From: Hydrogenimonas sp. | GTDB taxonomy: Bacteria > Campylobacterota > Campylobacteria > Campylobacterales > Hydrogenimonadaceae | Direction: 5' to 3' | Assembly (NCBI GenBank): GCA_003945285.1 | Contig: AP019005.1 | Span: 310,001-374,000 of the forward strand | DNA length: 64,000 bases | Shown: in pieces, positions 8,651 through 18,058 of the stretch | How the letters are laid out: each line of letters starts with the position of its first letter | How positions within the stretch are numbered: the first letter of the stretch is position 1 | The notes under the pieces: model-generated | The model's database searches: none | What the model saw: the letters and a program-made list of their open reading frames with translations, nothing else | What the model was told of the DNA's origin: nothing | Translations under genes and position numbers: made by a program

Positions 8651-11041
8651 ATGAAATTAAATAAACGATTATCTGTTTTTCTTCCAGTTATGCTTATGAT
8701 GCAAGCGGGGACCGCTGCTCTTTTCGGGGCGGCCGGAAGCGGTGTGAAAGAGGTGTCGTACCCGAAAGAGCCTCCTTTCTCCCTTTCGAAGCTGACACCT
8801 TCGAAAAAGGCTAAAGGGTTCTACGAGCCGCTCAACGGCTACAACGTTTTCGTCAACTACGAACTGGGTATGCACTGTGTCGGATTCGATATGAGTTACT
8901 GCTGCGTAATACCGCCCTACAACTCGATACAGGCGCAGGCTGTACGCTCAGGGCAGGGCGGTACCACTCCACGGCTTCTCTCGCCGTTCGACGATATAAA
9001 GCTCTACTACTACACAAAGGACAACAGCTACAGCGAGGGTAACAAGATGCGCTACTGGTCCGTTTCTAAAGATGTAGACGGTGACGGCCACTTCGATTCA
9101 GCGGGCGACAATATGGCAAACTATGTATGGACCCATCTTTTTATATACAAAGACCTCGAGGGCACTATTCCCGCGAAAGCTTCGCAAAAAGACAGGCTGA
9201 GAATAGGCCGCCAGATAAAGGTGCGCTACGACTCCGGCCCGAGCGGCAAGCCGATGGCGGGCGGATATATGGAGTACGCCGATAGGGACGGCTCCAATGT
9301 CGTCTTCACCGATACCCTCGTGCCGGCCGTGAAAAACGTACCTCTGACTCTTACCGTCGCCTATATCTGGGATGCGCTGGGGCTTCCGCTCACAGCCTTC
9401 AACGACAGCAGAAGGCGGGGGACCATCCGATCAGTTACGCAGAGCGACTTTCAGCCCTTCCAGTACTCTGTCGTGCAGCTTCGCACCAACGAGGGAAAGC
9501 CGCTTCTGGACGAGAAGATGAGGATAGTGGAGTATTTCGGTACCAACCCTGTGGATATTCCCAACTGTTATGCCTGCCACTCGCGCGAAGGGAAAGCCGC
9601 ACAGATGGCGAGAGAGGAGGGGTTGAACTTTTCCGACAAAGAGTACGACTACTGGAAGAGCTACCCCGACACGAGTGAGTATATGGCCCGTCTCGCGGAG
9701 TCTTCGATAAACATTCTCTCCCTGCACGACGCGCACCACGGTACGAAATTTCTCGCGGATTACAAACCGGACGCCCCGGGCAACAGGCTGGGCAAGGTCG
9801 GGCCGGTAAACTGTGCCGACTGCCACGGCGACAATATATCGGGCAATCTGCAGTCTCCAAGGCCTACCGCGACAGGGTACAAAACCGTAAGAGCCAAACC
9901 TCTGACCGAGGCTATACACGGATTCCATCTGGCAATGGTCCCGATGCCTGATGCGGCCGGGCGGAGCCAATCCTGCCAGGCGTGCCACCCTACACATTTC
10001 CAGGACCCCTCCATGAACGACGACATGAATCCGTTCAGGGTATTTGACCGGTACGGCAAGGCGCGTTTTTCAGATAAAGATGTGCGTCAAAGCGGAGGCG
10101 GATGCTATGTGCGGCGGGATGCCCACTCCAACCCGGAAGCCGAGCCCCCCTTCTTCCTGAACGAATATGGAAAGTATCTTCTGAAGGAAGTGAGCCTTAA
10201 GGATGAACGCGGCAAGAAGATATCCGAAATGCGCGGCCTCTACTGTACGAACTGCCACAACAGAGTGGCGCAGACTTTCTATCGTACAGACGATCTGTTG
10301 AGCGTACAGAGGCTGGAGGGCAGGACGCTTCGCAACCGGAGTATCGGTGAAATAGTCGCAGTAATGACCGGCGGTGACGAAAAGAGATTCAAAGAGCTTG
10401 CCGACCCGAAAACAGGCGGAGAGAATGAAGTTCTGAAGTTCTATACGGAGCACAAGGCGGCTACGCTGGTGAAAAACGTATCGGCCCAGGGTCTGGAGCT
10501 GAAGCCGTGGAACCATCCCGAAGGCAAAGCTATCCCCTACGATGCGGTCTCCGGCGGAAGCGACTGGTGGCTCAGCGCAAGCGAACCGCACTGTGCGGAT
10601 TGCCACTTGGCACCATTTGTCGAGAGTATGGGCGGCAAATACTTTCCGATAGATCAACCGAACAAACTCTCTTTGTACCGCTACTCCAAGGCGCACGGCG
10701 ATATAGCCTGCCAGAGCTGCCACGAATCGATTCACGGACTCTACCCGACCCGGTACGACGGTGACACCAAAACGGTAGACCTGACTACGAGAGAGCAGGC
10801 TCTGCAGTACAGCCCGGACGGAAAATACAGCGGACCGGTAACTTGTGCCGCATGCCATACCGTAAACTCAAAGGGTGTTCCCGTAGAGTTGGCCGGAACA
10901 GCCTATGCCGACGACTACTGGGCCTCTGTGACTCTTGCGCACTTCATGCGTTCCGGAGACCAGAAGCTCTCCCTCAAGGAGCTTTTGAAAAAGTATCCTT
11001 ATGAAGAGTCAAGCCGCATCGTCGAGAAGGGGTGGAGGTAG
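8651..11041 (+). CDS. Periplasmic heptahaem c-type cytochrome
   Basis: 796 residues with a signal peptide (MKLNKRLSVF..., cleavage near AALFGA). Seven CxxCH haem sites are visible at roughly residues 306 (CYACH), 388 (CADCH), 442 (CQACH), 533 (CTNCH), 648 (CADCH), 687 (CQSCH) and 733 (CAACH). The first 290 residues contain no haem site but carry a conserved-looking block, NYELGMHCVGFDMSYCC, which may form a metal or disulfide site. AAAGGAGG lies just before the ATG. It is divergent from the TonB/polyferredoxin operon, so it could supply or accept electrons for that system (inference). It is not a NrfA, Hao or octahaem Otr-type protein by visible motifs; the substrate is unknown. Confidence 0.88.
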   Translation: MKLNKRLSVFLPVMLMMQAGTAALFGAAGSGVKEVSYPKEPPFSLSKLTPSKKAKGFYEPLNGYNVFVNYELGMHCVGFDMSYCCVIPPYNSIQAQAVRSGQGGTTPRLLSPFDDIKLYYYTKDNSYSEGNKMRYWSVSKDVDGDGHFDSAGDNMANYVWTHLFIYKDLEGTIPAKASQKDRLRIGRQIKVRYDSGPSGKPMAGGYMEYADRDGSNVVFTDTLVPAVKNVPLTLTVAYIWDALGLPLTAFNDSRRRGTIRSVTQSDFQPFQYSVVQLRTNEGKPLLDEKMRIVEYFGTNPVDIPNCYACHSREGKAAQMAREEGLNFSDKEYDYWKSYPDTSEYMARLAESSINILSLHDAHHGTKFLADYKPDAPGNRLGKVGPVNCADCHGDNISGNLQSPRPTATGYKTVRAKPLTEAIHGFHLAMVPMPDAAGRSQSCQACHPTHFQDPSMNDDMNPFRVFDRYGKARFSDKDVRQSGGGCYVRRDAHSNPEAEPPFFLNEYGKYLLKEVSLKDERGKKISEMRGLYCTNCHNRVAQTFYRTDDLLSVQRLEGRTLRNRSIGEIVAVMTGGDEKRFKELADPKTGGENEVLKFYTEHKAATLVKNVSAQGLELKPWNHPEGKAIPYDAVSGGSDWWLSASEPHCADCHLAPFVESMGGKYFPIDQPNKLSLYRYSKAHGDIACQSCHESIHGLYPTRYDGDTKTVDLTTREQALQYSPDGKYSGPVTCAACHTVNSKGVPVELAGTAYADDYWASVTLAHFMRSGDQKLSLKELLKKYPYEESSRIVEKGWR

Positions 11042-11052
11042 GATTGGGATAT

Positions 11053-11122
11053 AGGTTATGGGTTTTAGGTTGTAGGTTTTAGGTTGTAGGTTATGGGTTG
11101 TGGGTTGTGGGGTGGGGGTGGT
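11053..11122 (+). repeat. Heptamer tandem repeat, about ten units
   Basis: Between the cytochrome gene and hemN the plus strand reads as consecutive 7-mers of the form RGGTTNT (AGGTTAT, GGGTTTT, AGGTTGT, AGGTTTT, AGGTTGT, AGGTTAT, GGGTTGT, GGGTTGT and two decayed units). The unit is G/T-biased on one strand and non-coding. A second heptamer array of different sequence is found at 17969-18038. Confidence 0.7.
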
Positions 11123-11233
11123 GTTTTTCAACTATTTGGAGCGGTTTAGCGCTTATTTATGGAAATTATGGGAAAATGCACTCAACTTTACGGCCGCGGC
11201 TGAGGTGCGGCGTTCAGAAGGAGTGGTTTTACC

Positions 11234-12601
11234 GTGATAGATTTCAAGCAGTTCATAAAATATTCCAAGCCGGGTCCGCGCTATACCAGCTATCCGACCG
11301 CGGTCGAGTTCAGTGAAGATTTCACATACGACAGGTATCTTGAGAAACTCAAAGGGCGTGACAGTTCAAAGCCGCTTTCGATCTACATTCACCTCCCCTT
11401 CTGCCGAAGTGCCTGCTATTTTTGCGGCTGTAACGTAGTCTTCACCTCCAAAGAGGATAAGAAGACGCGCTACATCGACTACCTGAAACGCGAATTCGAG
11501 ATTTTGGCCTCCAGCATGGATACTTCGAGCGAAGTCGTGCAGTTTCACTTCGGCGGCGGTACCCCCACCTTTTTCAGCGCCGAACAGCTCGACGATATCA
11601 TGAATACCGTAAAGGGGCACTTCCCCAATTTCACCGAAGATGCCGAGGTGAGCTGCGAGATAGACCCCAGGTTCTTCAACGAAGAGCAGATGAAGGTTCT
11701 CAAAAAGCACGGCTTCAGTCGGATAAGTTTCGGGGTGCAGGATTTCGAACCGGTCGTACAGCAGGCTGTCCACAGGATTCAACCCTACGATATCACCAAA
11801 GCGGCTGTCGATCTGGCACGCCGCTACGGCATAGAGAGCATAAACATCGACCTCATATACGGCCTTCCGTTCCAGACGCTGGAGAGTTTCAAAAAGACTC
11901 TGGAGCTTGCCCGCTCACTGGATCCGGACAGGCTTGCCGTCTTCAACTACGCCCACGTTCCGTGGCTCAAAAAGACGATGAGAAAGCTGGATGAGACGAC
12001 CATACCGAGCCCGGATGTGAAGCTTGCCATTTTGCAGTACACGATAGACTACTTCACCAACAACGGCTACAGAATGATCGGCATGGACCACTTCGCAAAG
12101 CCGGATGACGAGCTCTTCCGGGCGATAGAGAAGGGTGAACTGCACCGTAACTTCCAGGGCTACACCACAAGAGGCGGTGTGGATCTGCTCGGTATCGGGC
12201 TCACCAGTATCGGCGAGGGCGGGGACTACTATGCACAGAACTTCAAGGACCTCCCCGAGTATGAGGCTGCCATAGATGCCGGGAAACTTCCGTTCTGGCG
12301 CGGTGTGGAGCTTACCGAAGACGACCGTATCAGAAAGGCGGTCATCATGGATCTTATGAGCAACTTCAAACTCGACATAAAGAAGATCGAGAAGGAGTTC
12401 GGCATAGATTTCAGGAGCTACTTCGCAGAGGCTCTCAAAGAGCTGGAGCCGATGGTGGAAGAGGGTCTGGTTCAGATCTCGGACGATGCCATAACCGTCT
12501 CCCAGACCGGTACGCTTGTCATAAGAAATATAGCGATGCCTTTCGATGCCTATATGCAGAAGCATAAAGAGAGCAAAAAGACCTTCAGCAAGACGGTCTG
12601 A
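11234..12601 (+). CDS. hemN: Oxygen-independent coproporphyrinogen III dehydrogenase (radical SAM)
   Basis: 455 residues. The N-terminal motif PGPRYTSYPTA is typical of true HemN rather than HemW. The radical-SAM cluster is C57-x3-C61-x2-C64-x-C66 (CRSACYFCGC), followed by the HFGGGTPTF glycine motif near residue 105. HemN decarboxylates two propionates of coproporphyrinogen III in the cytoplasm during anaerobic haem synthesis. The start is a GTG at 11234 with AAGGAG about ten bases upstream. The GlpC-like gene follows 50 bp downstream; the same pair (hemN with glpC) occurs in Helicobacter pylori as I recall. Haem supply fits the adjacent multihaem cytochrome. Confidence 0.95.
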   Translation: MIDFKQFIKYSKPGPRYTSYPTAVEFSEDFTYDRYLEKLKGRDSSKPLSIYIHLPFCRSACYFCGCNVVFTSKEDKKTRYIDYLKREFEILASSMDTSSEVVQFHFGGGTPTFFSAEQLDDIMNTVKGHFPNFTEDAEVSCEIDPRFFNEEQMKVLKKHGFSRISFGVQDFEPVVQQAVHRIQPYDITKAAVDLARRYGIESINIDLIYGLPFQTLESFKKTLELARSLDPDRLAVFNYAHVPWLKKTMRKLDETTIPSPDVKLAILQYTIDYFTNNGYRMIGMDHFAKPDDELFRAIEKGELHRNFQGYTTRGGVDLLGIGLTSIGEGGDYYAQNFKDLPEYEAAIDAGKLPFWRGVELTEDDRIRKAVIMDLMSNFKLDIKKIEKEFGIDFRSYFAEALKELEPMVEEGLVQISDDAITVSQTGTLVIRNIAMPFDAYMQKHKESKKTFSKTV

Positions 12602-12651
12602 GCCTGTGGAGCGTAAGCGAGTGAATAATCTTGAAAAGTGGGGAGATCGAA

Positions 12652-13950
12652 GTGTCTGAACCCCGAAACATTTTTGAGTATACCAAGGTCAGCGATGCGT
12701 GCATAAAGTGCGGAAAGTGCATCCCCGTCTGTACGATACACCAGATAAACCCCGATGAGACGACCAGCCCGCGCGGTTTCATAGATCTTCTCGGTGCGCA
12801 CGAAAGAGGCGAACTCGATATCGACCTGAATGCGAAGCAGATATTCGAAAGCTGCTTTCTGTGCACCAACTGCGTAGATGTCTGCCCGAACGACCTGCCG
12901 ACAGATATGGTCATAGAGGAGGTTCGCAAAGAGATAGCCGACAAGTACGGAATCGCCTGGTTCAAGCGCCTCTTCTTCTTTCTGCTCAGGCACAGAAAGA
13001 TTATGGATATAGCGAGCAAACTCGGTTACGTCTTTAAAACGTGCGCCGTAAAGAGCGACGACAGAAGAGGCGGCCTGATACCGAGGTTCGATCTGCCTAT
13101 CATAAAGAAGGACCGGCTTCTGCCCTCTATGGCGAGTACCAGCGTGCTCAACTCATACAGAGAGAACCTGGATCACGGAGGGAAGGGGCGCGTGGCGATC
13201 TTCATAGGGTGTCTGGCGAACTACAACTATACAGGCATCGGCCATTCTCTCGTGAAGATTCTCAAAAGACTCGAGATCGACGTCTTTTTTGCTAAAGACC
13301 AGAAGTGCTGTGCCGCACCCGCATACTTCACCGGCGATTTCAGGACGGTGGAGGTGCTGGCGAAGAGCAACATAGAGTATTTCGAGAGCTTCATAGAAGA
13401 TGTGGATGCCATAATCGTTCCCGAAGCGACATGTTCGGCGATGATAAAGCATGACTGGGCCGTCTTTTTCCGCAACAGAGGCATGGAGGAGTGGGCGGAG
13501 CGTGCCGAGAAGCTGAACGAAAAGATATTCATGGCCACAGAGTGGCTTGCCAACAATACGGAGCTCTCATCCATACTCGAGAAGAGCGGAGTGGCGAGCG
13601 ACCTGCTGGTAACCTACCACGATCCGTGCCATGCGAGGAAGGTTCAGGGTATCTACAGAGAGCCAAGAGAGCTGATAGGGCGCAGCTACAGGATGAAAGA
13701 GATGAGCGACCCCAACAGATGCTGCGGTTTCGGAGGGGTGACGATGCAGACAGAGAAGTTTCATCTGGCCGAAGCCGCCGGCAAACCGAAAGCGGCGATG
13801 ATAAACGAGACGGGAGCCGACATAGTGGCAGCCGAATGCAGTGCCTGCCGGATGCAGATAGGAAATTCGCTCTATCAAGCCGACTCCAAAGCAATATTCA
13901 AAAATCCGATCGAGCTTATTGCCGATGCACTGGAGAAGAGTGATGCGTAA
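12652..13950 (+). CDS. GlpC/LutA/HdrD-like Fe-S oxidoreductase with two CCG domains
   Basis: 432 residues. An N-terminal ferredoxin domain has two [4Fe-4S] motifs: C17-x2-C20-x2-C23-x3-C27, and CFLCTNCVDVC near residue 71-81. Two cysteine-rich CCG-type domains follow, with CCAAPAYF near 222 and CCGFGG near 361, typical of GlpC, GlcF and HdrD subunits. Such proteins transfer electrons from a dehydrogenase partner to quinones or heterodisulfides. A TTG at 12631 extends the frame, but the GTG at 12652 has GGGGAG eight bases upstream and is the likelier start. No GlpA- or LutB-like partner is adjacent, so the donor is unknown. The stop overlaps the start of the next gene. Confidence 0.85.
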   Translation: MSEPRNIFEYTKVSDACIKCGKCIPVCTIHQINPDETTSPRGFIDLLGAHERGELDIDLNAKQIFESCFLCTNCVDVCPNDLPTDMVIEEVRKEIADKYGIAWFKRLFFFLLRHRKIMDIASKLGYVFKTCAVKSDDRRGGLIPRFDLPIIKKDRLLPSMASTSVLNSYRENLDHGGKGRVAIFIGCLANYNYTGIGHSLVKILKRLEIDVFFAKDQKCCAAPAYFTGDFRTVEVLAKSNIEYFESFIEDVDAIIVPEATCSAMIKHDWAVFFRNRGMEEWAERAEKLNEKIFMATEWLANNTELSSILEKSGVASDLLVTYHDPCHARKVQGIYREPRELIGRSYRMKEMSDPNRCCGFGGVTMQTEKFHLAEAAGKPKAAMINETGADIVAAECSACRMQIGNSLYQADSKAIFKNPIELIADALEKSDA

Positions 13951-14380
13951 TTTGATATTTTCGCTCCTTTTCGGAGCGCTCTTTTTCGCAGGATGTGCCG
14001 GAACCTCCGGCCCGCTGCCGGTTTCACATACAGGACTCTGCAGTGACAGGCTCTACGGAGTGAAGTGGAAAGTCGTTATGATAGACAACGACACCGTTTC
14101 ACTGAAAAGGGCCCCTTTCGTCACATTCTCCGCGGATGGAAAAATCGGAGGGTTCGGCGGCTGCAACAGCTTTTTCGGCGAAGCTTCAGTCACCGAGACA
14201 GCGATAGATTTTATCAAGATAGGCTCTACCAGGCGCTTCTGCAGCGGGGAAAGGGGAGTGGTTGAGCGCAGACTCTTCTCCGTTTTGAAAGGTACAAAAT
14301 GGTGGCAGTTCGACGAGGATGACAACCTGGTAATCTTCGACGACGAACATAGGATAGTTCTGGTAAAAAGCGGCCGATGA
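13943..14380 (+). CDS. META-domain lipoprotein (HslJ-like)
   Basis: 145 residues. A lipoprotein signal peptide ends in the lipobox FFAGC, with the lipidated cysteine at residue 18. The rest is one META domain ([10 protein letters not shown] near the start, [18 protein letters not shown] in the middle). META/HslJ proteins are small envelope proteins of uncertain function. The frame is open from 13919, but the ATG at 13943 begins the signal peptide and overlaps the previous stop by 8 bp. Its stop overlaps the lgt start (ATGATG), so it is coupled to the enzyme that would lipidate it. Confidence 0.8.
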   Translation: MRNLIFSLLFGALFFAGCAGTSGPLPVSHTGLCSDRLYGVKWKVVMIDNDTVSLKRAPFVTFSADGKIGGFGGCNSFFGEASVTETAIDFIKIGSTRRFCSGERGVVERRLFSVLKGTKWWQFDEDDNLVIFDDEHRIVLVKSGR

Positions 14381-15213
14381 TGGAGTATTGGCAGCATATA
14401 TATGAGCACTTCAACCCCATCGCATTTACGATCGGTCCGTTCAAGGTGCACTGGTACGGTATCATGTACGTACTTGCGCTCCTTACGGCGCTGTATGCGG
14501 CCAAACTCTATGTAAAGCATGACCGGTACCCGGTCGACAACAAAACGCTCGAGAGCTACTTCATATATGTCGAGATAGGCGTTATTCTAGGTGCGAGAAT
14601 CGGCTATATTCTCTTCTACGACCCACACACGGCATACTACCTTACGCACCCCTGGCAGATATTCAACCCGTTTCATGGCGGCACCTTCACCGGCATAAGC
14701 GGCATGAGCTATCACGGGGCGGTCATAGGCTTCGTCATAGCGACATGGATATTCGTCAAGAGAAGCAAGACATCGTTCTGGATGTGGATGGATCTTGTAG
14801 CCCTGAGTGTTCCTGTAGGGTATATATTCGGCCGTATCGGGAACTTTCTGAATCAGGAGCTTGTCGGACGCGTAACCGATGTCCCGTGGGGAATCTACGT
14901 AAACGGAACCCTGCGCCACCCTTCCCAGCTGTATGAGGCGTTCCTGGAAGGGGTGCTTGTCGCTCTGATTCTATTTTGGTACCGCAAAAGGCAGCGTTTC
15001 GAAGGCGAACTGATAGCCCTCTACGCCATCTTGTACGGTTTTGCACGTTTCATAGCTGAGTTCTGGCGTGAGCCGGATATTCAGCTGGGCTATATCTGCT
15101 GCGGATGGGTCACAATGGGCCAGCTGCTTTCGCTGGCCATGATAGCGGCCGGAGTCGTAGGCTACCTGCTGCTTGCCAGGCGATCCAAGCCTATTTTGTC
15201 AAAATCCCGATAA
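14377..15213 (+). CDS. lgt: Phosphatidylglycerol-prolipoprotein diacylglyceryl transferase
   Basis: 278 residues, inner-membrane, about seven membrane segments. Lgt transfers diacylglycerol from phosphatidylglycerol to the lipobox cysteine of prolipoproteins. Visible family features are [10 protein letters not shown] near residue 26, [10 protein letters not shown] near 71, the SYHGAVIG stretch, and the Lgt signature [14 protein letters not shown] around residues 150-163. Two ATGs (14377, 14380) are possible starts; the first overlaps the META lipoprotein stop. It converges with the thioredoxin gene and the 3' ends overlap by 23 bp. Confidence 0.96.
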   Translation: MMEYWQHIYEHFNPIAFTIGPFKVHWYGIMYVLALLTALYAAKLYVKHDRYPVDNKTLESYFIYVEIGVILGARIGYILFYDPHTAYYLTHPWQIFNPFHGGTFTGISGMSYHGAVIGFVIATWIFVKRSKTSFWMWMDLVALSVPVGYIFGRIGNFLNQELVGRVTDVPWGIYVNGTLRHPSQLYEAFLEGVLVALILFWYRKRQRFEGELIALYAILYGFARFIAEFWREPDIQLGYICCGWVTMGQLLSLAMIAAGVVGYLLLARRSKPILSKSR

Positions 15214-15709
15214 TCTGTTCCAGGCTCTCTTTCGGGAGGTAGCCTGGTACTATTTTGACTGCGCTTCCGTTCTTGTCGAATATGACTGAAAACGGAAGAG
15301 CTCCTGTCCAGCCGGCTCTTTGCCCTATATAAGACACAAAGTCGGGGTTATCGGTCGATTCATATATGGGGTAGTTGAAGTGAAACCGTGCTTCCAGTCT
15401 GGAGCGCTCCCCGGGTGTCAGCGGTTGCTGTGCGTGAACGGCAACAACCTGGAAACTATTTTTATACTTTTTCTGCAACTCCACAAGATGCGGTATCTCC
15501 TTCATACACCATTTGCAATGTTTACCGAAAAAGTTCAGAAGAACAACTTTCCCTCTGTACTCATCGAAAAGAATGCCGTTTTCGGTCTCTTTTACGTGAA
15601 GTGTCGGAGCACCATTCCCTTTGAGGGTGAAGGTCGTTACGTTTTGGGCCATGGCCGGAGATACCGCCACGGCGACTAGGGCTGATAGCAGCAGTAGAAT
15701 TTTTTTCAT
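15191..15709 (-). CDS. TlpA-like periplasmic thioredoxin
   Basis: 172 residues. A signal peptide (cleavage after PAMA, about residue 21) is followed by a thioredoxin fold with the active-site pair C65-x2-C68 (KHCKWCMKE) and a cis-proline context ([10 protein letters not shown]). TlpA/ResA-like proteins reduce disulfides in the periplasm, often for cytochrome c or cuproprotein maturation. The frame is open to 16021, but the ATG at 15709 gives the signal peptide and overlaps the upstream stop as ATGA. Its redox partner is not in the window, although the CcdA-like protein at 5.5-6.2 kb is a possible reductant. Confidence 0.88.
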   Translation of the reverse strand: MKKILLLLSALVAVAVSPAMAQNVTTFTLKGNGAPTLHVKETENGILFDEYRGKVVLLNFFGKHCKWCMKEIPHLVELQKKYKNSFQVVAVHAQQPLTPGERSRLEARFHFNYPIYESTDNPDFVSYIGQRAGWTGALPFSVIFDKNGSAVKIVPGYLPKESLEQIIGILTK

Positions 15710-16779
15710 ACTTCTTCCTTTAGAGTGGTTTGTAACTGGTCGTACAGTTTCAGTATAGCTATAAATAGTGTAGTGATTGCGGGTCCGATTATCATTCCCC
15801 AGAATCCGAAGGTAGCCAGACCCGCTATGATCGAGAAGAATACGAGGATCTCGTTTAGAGCGTTGGTCTCTTTGAGAAGCTTGTAGTCTATCTCTTTTAT
15901 TATCATCGGTTTTATGAAGGTGTCGGCGATTATCGATATGACGATTATTGAATATAGAGCGACGATAATGGCGGCGGAGGCCCCCTGTGTACTCCAGAGA
16001 TAGAGCGATACGGGCACCCACATCAAGGCCCCCCCGATAACCGGAACCAGCGATGCGAAGCCGTACAGGATACCGAGTAGAACGGCATCGAGTCCGAAAA
16101 ACATTACGACGGCGGCAAACAGCGCCCCTTCGAATATCGCCGTGACGAGTATCGAGAAGAATACGACACCCATGGAGTTGGAGAGCTCGTTGAACAGAAG
16201 CTGCGTCTGTGCTGTATCGAGCGGGAGTATCCTCTTGATGAAATGGCCTACCGGTTCACCGTAGAGATAGGCGAAAAAGTAGAATATGAGGATAAGGACC
16301 ATATCTTTGAAAAATGCCGCGCTGTGTGCCGCCATGGTTCCCAGAAACGCCCCGGCGCTTTTGAGGTAGCCGTTTATGTGCTCCTCGCTGAAGATGGCCG
16401 AAATGGTATTATGGATAGACTGCTGATCCAGTTGCAGTTTATCGAGCCAATCCTGCGGCAGAGAGACCGACTGTAAAAAGCCCTCTATTTTGTGAATATG
16501 CCAAGTTATCGCATTTGTGTCGATGTTGACCACCAGAATTGCGGCCGCGTTTATCAGATAGACCAGCGGCGCGAAAAACATAAGGCCGAGCAGTATGGTC
16601 ATTATGGTGCTGACCTGCCAGTTTTTCTTGACTCTTTTGGCTATTTTCCGGGATATGCCGAGCGTGGCGAACATCAGCAGAATGGCTATGGCGATAGCTT
16701 GCAGAAACGGTTCGTATACAAGGTATACAAAGTAGCCGGAGATTACGAGCAGGAGAACTATGAAGTGCTGCGGTTTCAC
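15706..16779 (-). CDS. AI-2E/PerM family transporter
   Basis: 357 residues with about eight membrane segments in two groups and a long periplasmic-type loop (about residues 85-140), as in the AI-2E/TqsA/PerM superfamily. Substrates in this superfamily range from signalling molecules to Na+/H+ exchange, so none is assigned. The C-terminal motif ([20 protein letters not shown]) is family-typical. It overlaps ruvB upstream by 4 bp and the tlpA-like gene downstream by 4 bp (ATGA at both junctions), so the three are one transcription unit. Confidence 0.85.
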   Translation of the reverse strand: MKPQHFIVLLLVISGYFVYLVYEPFLQAIAIAILLMFATLGISRKIAKRVKKNWQVSTIMTILLGLMFFAPLVYLINAAAILVVNIDTNAITWHIHKIEGFLQSVSLPQDWLDKLQLDQQSIHNTISAIFSEEHINGYLKSAGAFLGTMAAHSAAFFKDMVLILIFYFFAYLYGEPVGHFIKRILPLDTAQTQLLFNELSNSMGVVFFSILVTAIFEGALFAAVVMFFGLDAVLLGILYGFASLVPVIGGALMWVPVSLYLWSTQGASAAIIVALYSIIVISIIADTFIKPMIIKEIDYKLLKETNALNEILVFFSIIAGLATFGFWGMIIGPAITTLFIAILKLYDQLQTTLKEEV

Positions 16780-17783
16780 AAAAGCGTGCCTTGCGAATTG
16801 GGTGAAAGCCGGAAGTGTTCATATGTTTTCGGTGTGGCTACTCTTCCCCGTGCTGTTCTCTCTATATAGCCGTTGGCAAGAAGATAGGGTTCTATGACAT
16901 CCTCTATCGTCCCCTCGTCTTCGCTCAGCGCCGCTCCTATCGTGCTTAGCCCGATCGGTTTACCTTTGGCCTCCACCAGGAGCCTGAGAAGTTTTATGTC
17001 CAGCTCGTCGAACCCCTCTTCATTCACCCCCAGCTCATCGAGGGCATATTTTGTACGTTCCAGATGTATGCACTCTTCGTTTTCCACCTCGGCGAAGTCG
17101 CGTACACGGCGAAGAAGTCTAAGAGCGATCCGAGGGGTGCCCCTGCTTCTGCGCGCTATCTCCAGCGCCGCATCGTTGTCGCACGGCTTATCCAGCTTAT
17201 CGGCCGCCTGCCGGATAATTTCGGCAAGCTCTTTGGATGTGTAGAACTGCATTCGAAAGTGCATCCCGAAACGCTCTCTTAGAGGATTCGAGATCATCCC
17301 GGCGCGCGTGGTCGCACCTATGAGTGTGAAGCGGGGAAGATCCAGCTTTATGGTCTGTGCCGCCGGCCCGCTTCCTATTATGATGTCGAGCCTGTAGTCC
17401 TCCATCGCGGGGTAGAGGATCTCTTCGATAGCCGGAGAGAGGCGGTGAATTTCGTCAATGAAGAGGATGTCGCCCTCTTCGAGGTTGGTCAATATGGCGG
17501 CAAGGTCTCCGCTCTTCTCTATCATCGGTGCGGCGGTAACCTTTATGGCACTCTCCATCTCCGCGGCGATGAGGTAGGCAAGGGTGGTCTTCCCGAGGCC
17601 GGGAGGTCCGAAAAAGAGGACATGATCCAGCGCTTCGGAGCGCTTCTTGCTCGCCTCTATGAAGACCCGCAGGTTCCTCTTTATCTTCTCCTGGCCGATA
17701 TATTCATCCCACCTGCCGGGCCTCAGACTCGCTTCGTAACTGTTTTCGTAGTCGAACTTCTCTATCTCGACCATCCGTTCCAT
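16776..17783 (-). CDS. ruvB: Holliday junction branch migration helicase RuvB
   Basis: 335 residues. Walker A GPPGLGKT at residues 59-66, Walker B ([10 protein letters not shown]) near 107-116, sensor 1 ([10 protein letters not shown]) near 155, arginine finger region (NPLRERFG), and the C-terminal winged helix ([16 protein letters not shown]). RuvB is the hexameric motor that drives RuvA-bound Holliday junctions in recombination repair. Start ATG at 17783 (an in-frame ATG at 17774 is possible). ruvB lies downstream of panB, separated by 275 bp of repeat-rich DNA. Confidence 0.97.
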   Translation of the reverse strand: MERMVEIEKFDYENSYEASLRPGRWDEYIGQEKIKRNLRVFIEASKKRSEALDHVLFFGPPGLGKTTLAYLIAAEMESAIKVTAAPMIEKSGDLAAILTNLEEGDILFIDEIHRLSPAIEEILYPAMEDYRLDIIIGSGPAAQTIKLDLPRFTLIGATTRAGMISNPLRERFGMHFRMQFYTSKELAEIIRQAADKLDKPCDNDAALEIARRSRGTPRIALRLLRRVRDFAEVENEECIHLERTKYALDELGVNEEGFDELDIKLLRLLVEAKGKPIGLSTIGAALSEDEGTIEDVIEPYLLANGYIERTARGRVATPKTYEHFRLSPNSQGTLL

Positions 17784-17806
17784 TTAAACTTGCCTCCGGC
17801 AAATAC

Positions 17807-17831
17807 GATATGCCGGCAAAGCCGGCATATC
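17807..17831 (-). promoter_or_regulatory. Perfect 11-bp hairpin upstream of ruvB
   Basis: GATATGCCGGC, loop AAA, then GCCGGCATATC. It lies 24 bp upstream of the ruvB start on the transcribed side and has no T-run, so it is not an obvious intrinsic terminator. It could be a decayed repeat arm or a leader hairpin near the ruvB ribosome-binding site. Confidence 0.4.
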
Positions 17832-17968
17832 TACGCTGACGCTGAGTCCGCTTCGGCAGCGGGCCCGCCGCGCCGGCGCGGCTTTTGCTTCGCTCACGCC
17901 GACTTTGGCTGATATCCGCTGCATTGCCGCGGCTGCCGCTTCGCTCGCCCAGATTTTAGCTGCTGACC

Positions 17969-18038
17969 ACTGCAAACTCCCTACTGCAAACTGCCTACTG
18001 CAAACTGCCCGCTGCCCGCTACCCGCTACACACTGAAG
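17969..18038 (+). repeat. Heptamer tandem repeat, about ten units
   Basis: The panB-ruvB spacer reads as ten consecutive 7-mers of the type NCTRCNN: ACTGCAA, ACTCCCT, ACTGCAA, ACTGCCT, ACTGCAA, ACTGCCC, GCTGCCC, GCTACCC, GCTACAC, ACTGAAG. It is non-coding and C-biased on the plus strand. Unit length and copy number match the array at 11053-11122, although the unit sequence differs. Confidence 0.7.
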
Positions 18039-18058
18039 CTGCGCTTTCGTAACAGTCA

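Noticed and set aside
11053-18038. CRISPR arrays
   Set aside because: The only regular repeats are 7-bp tandem units without spacers, and no cas gene is present.
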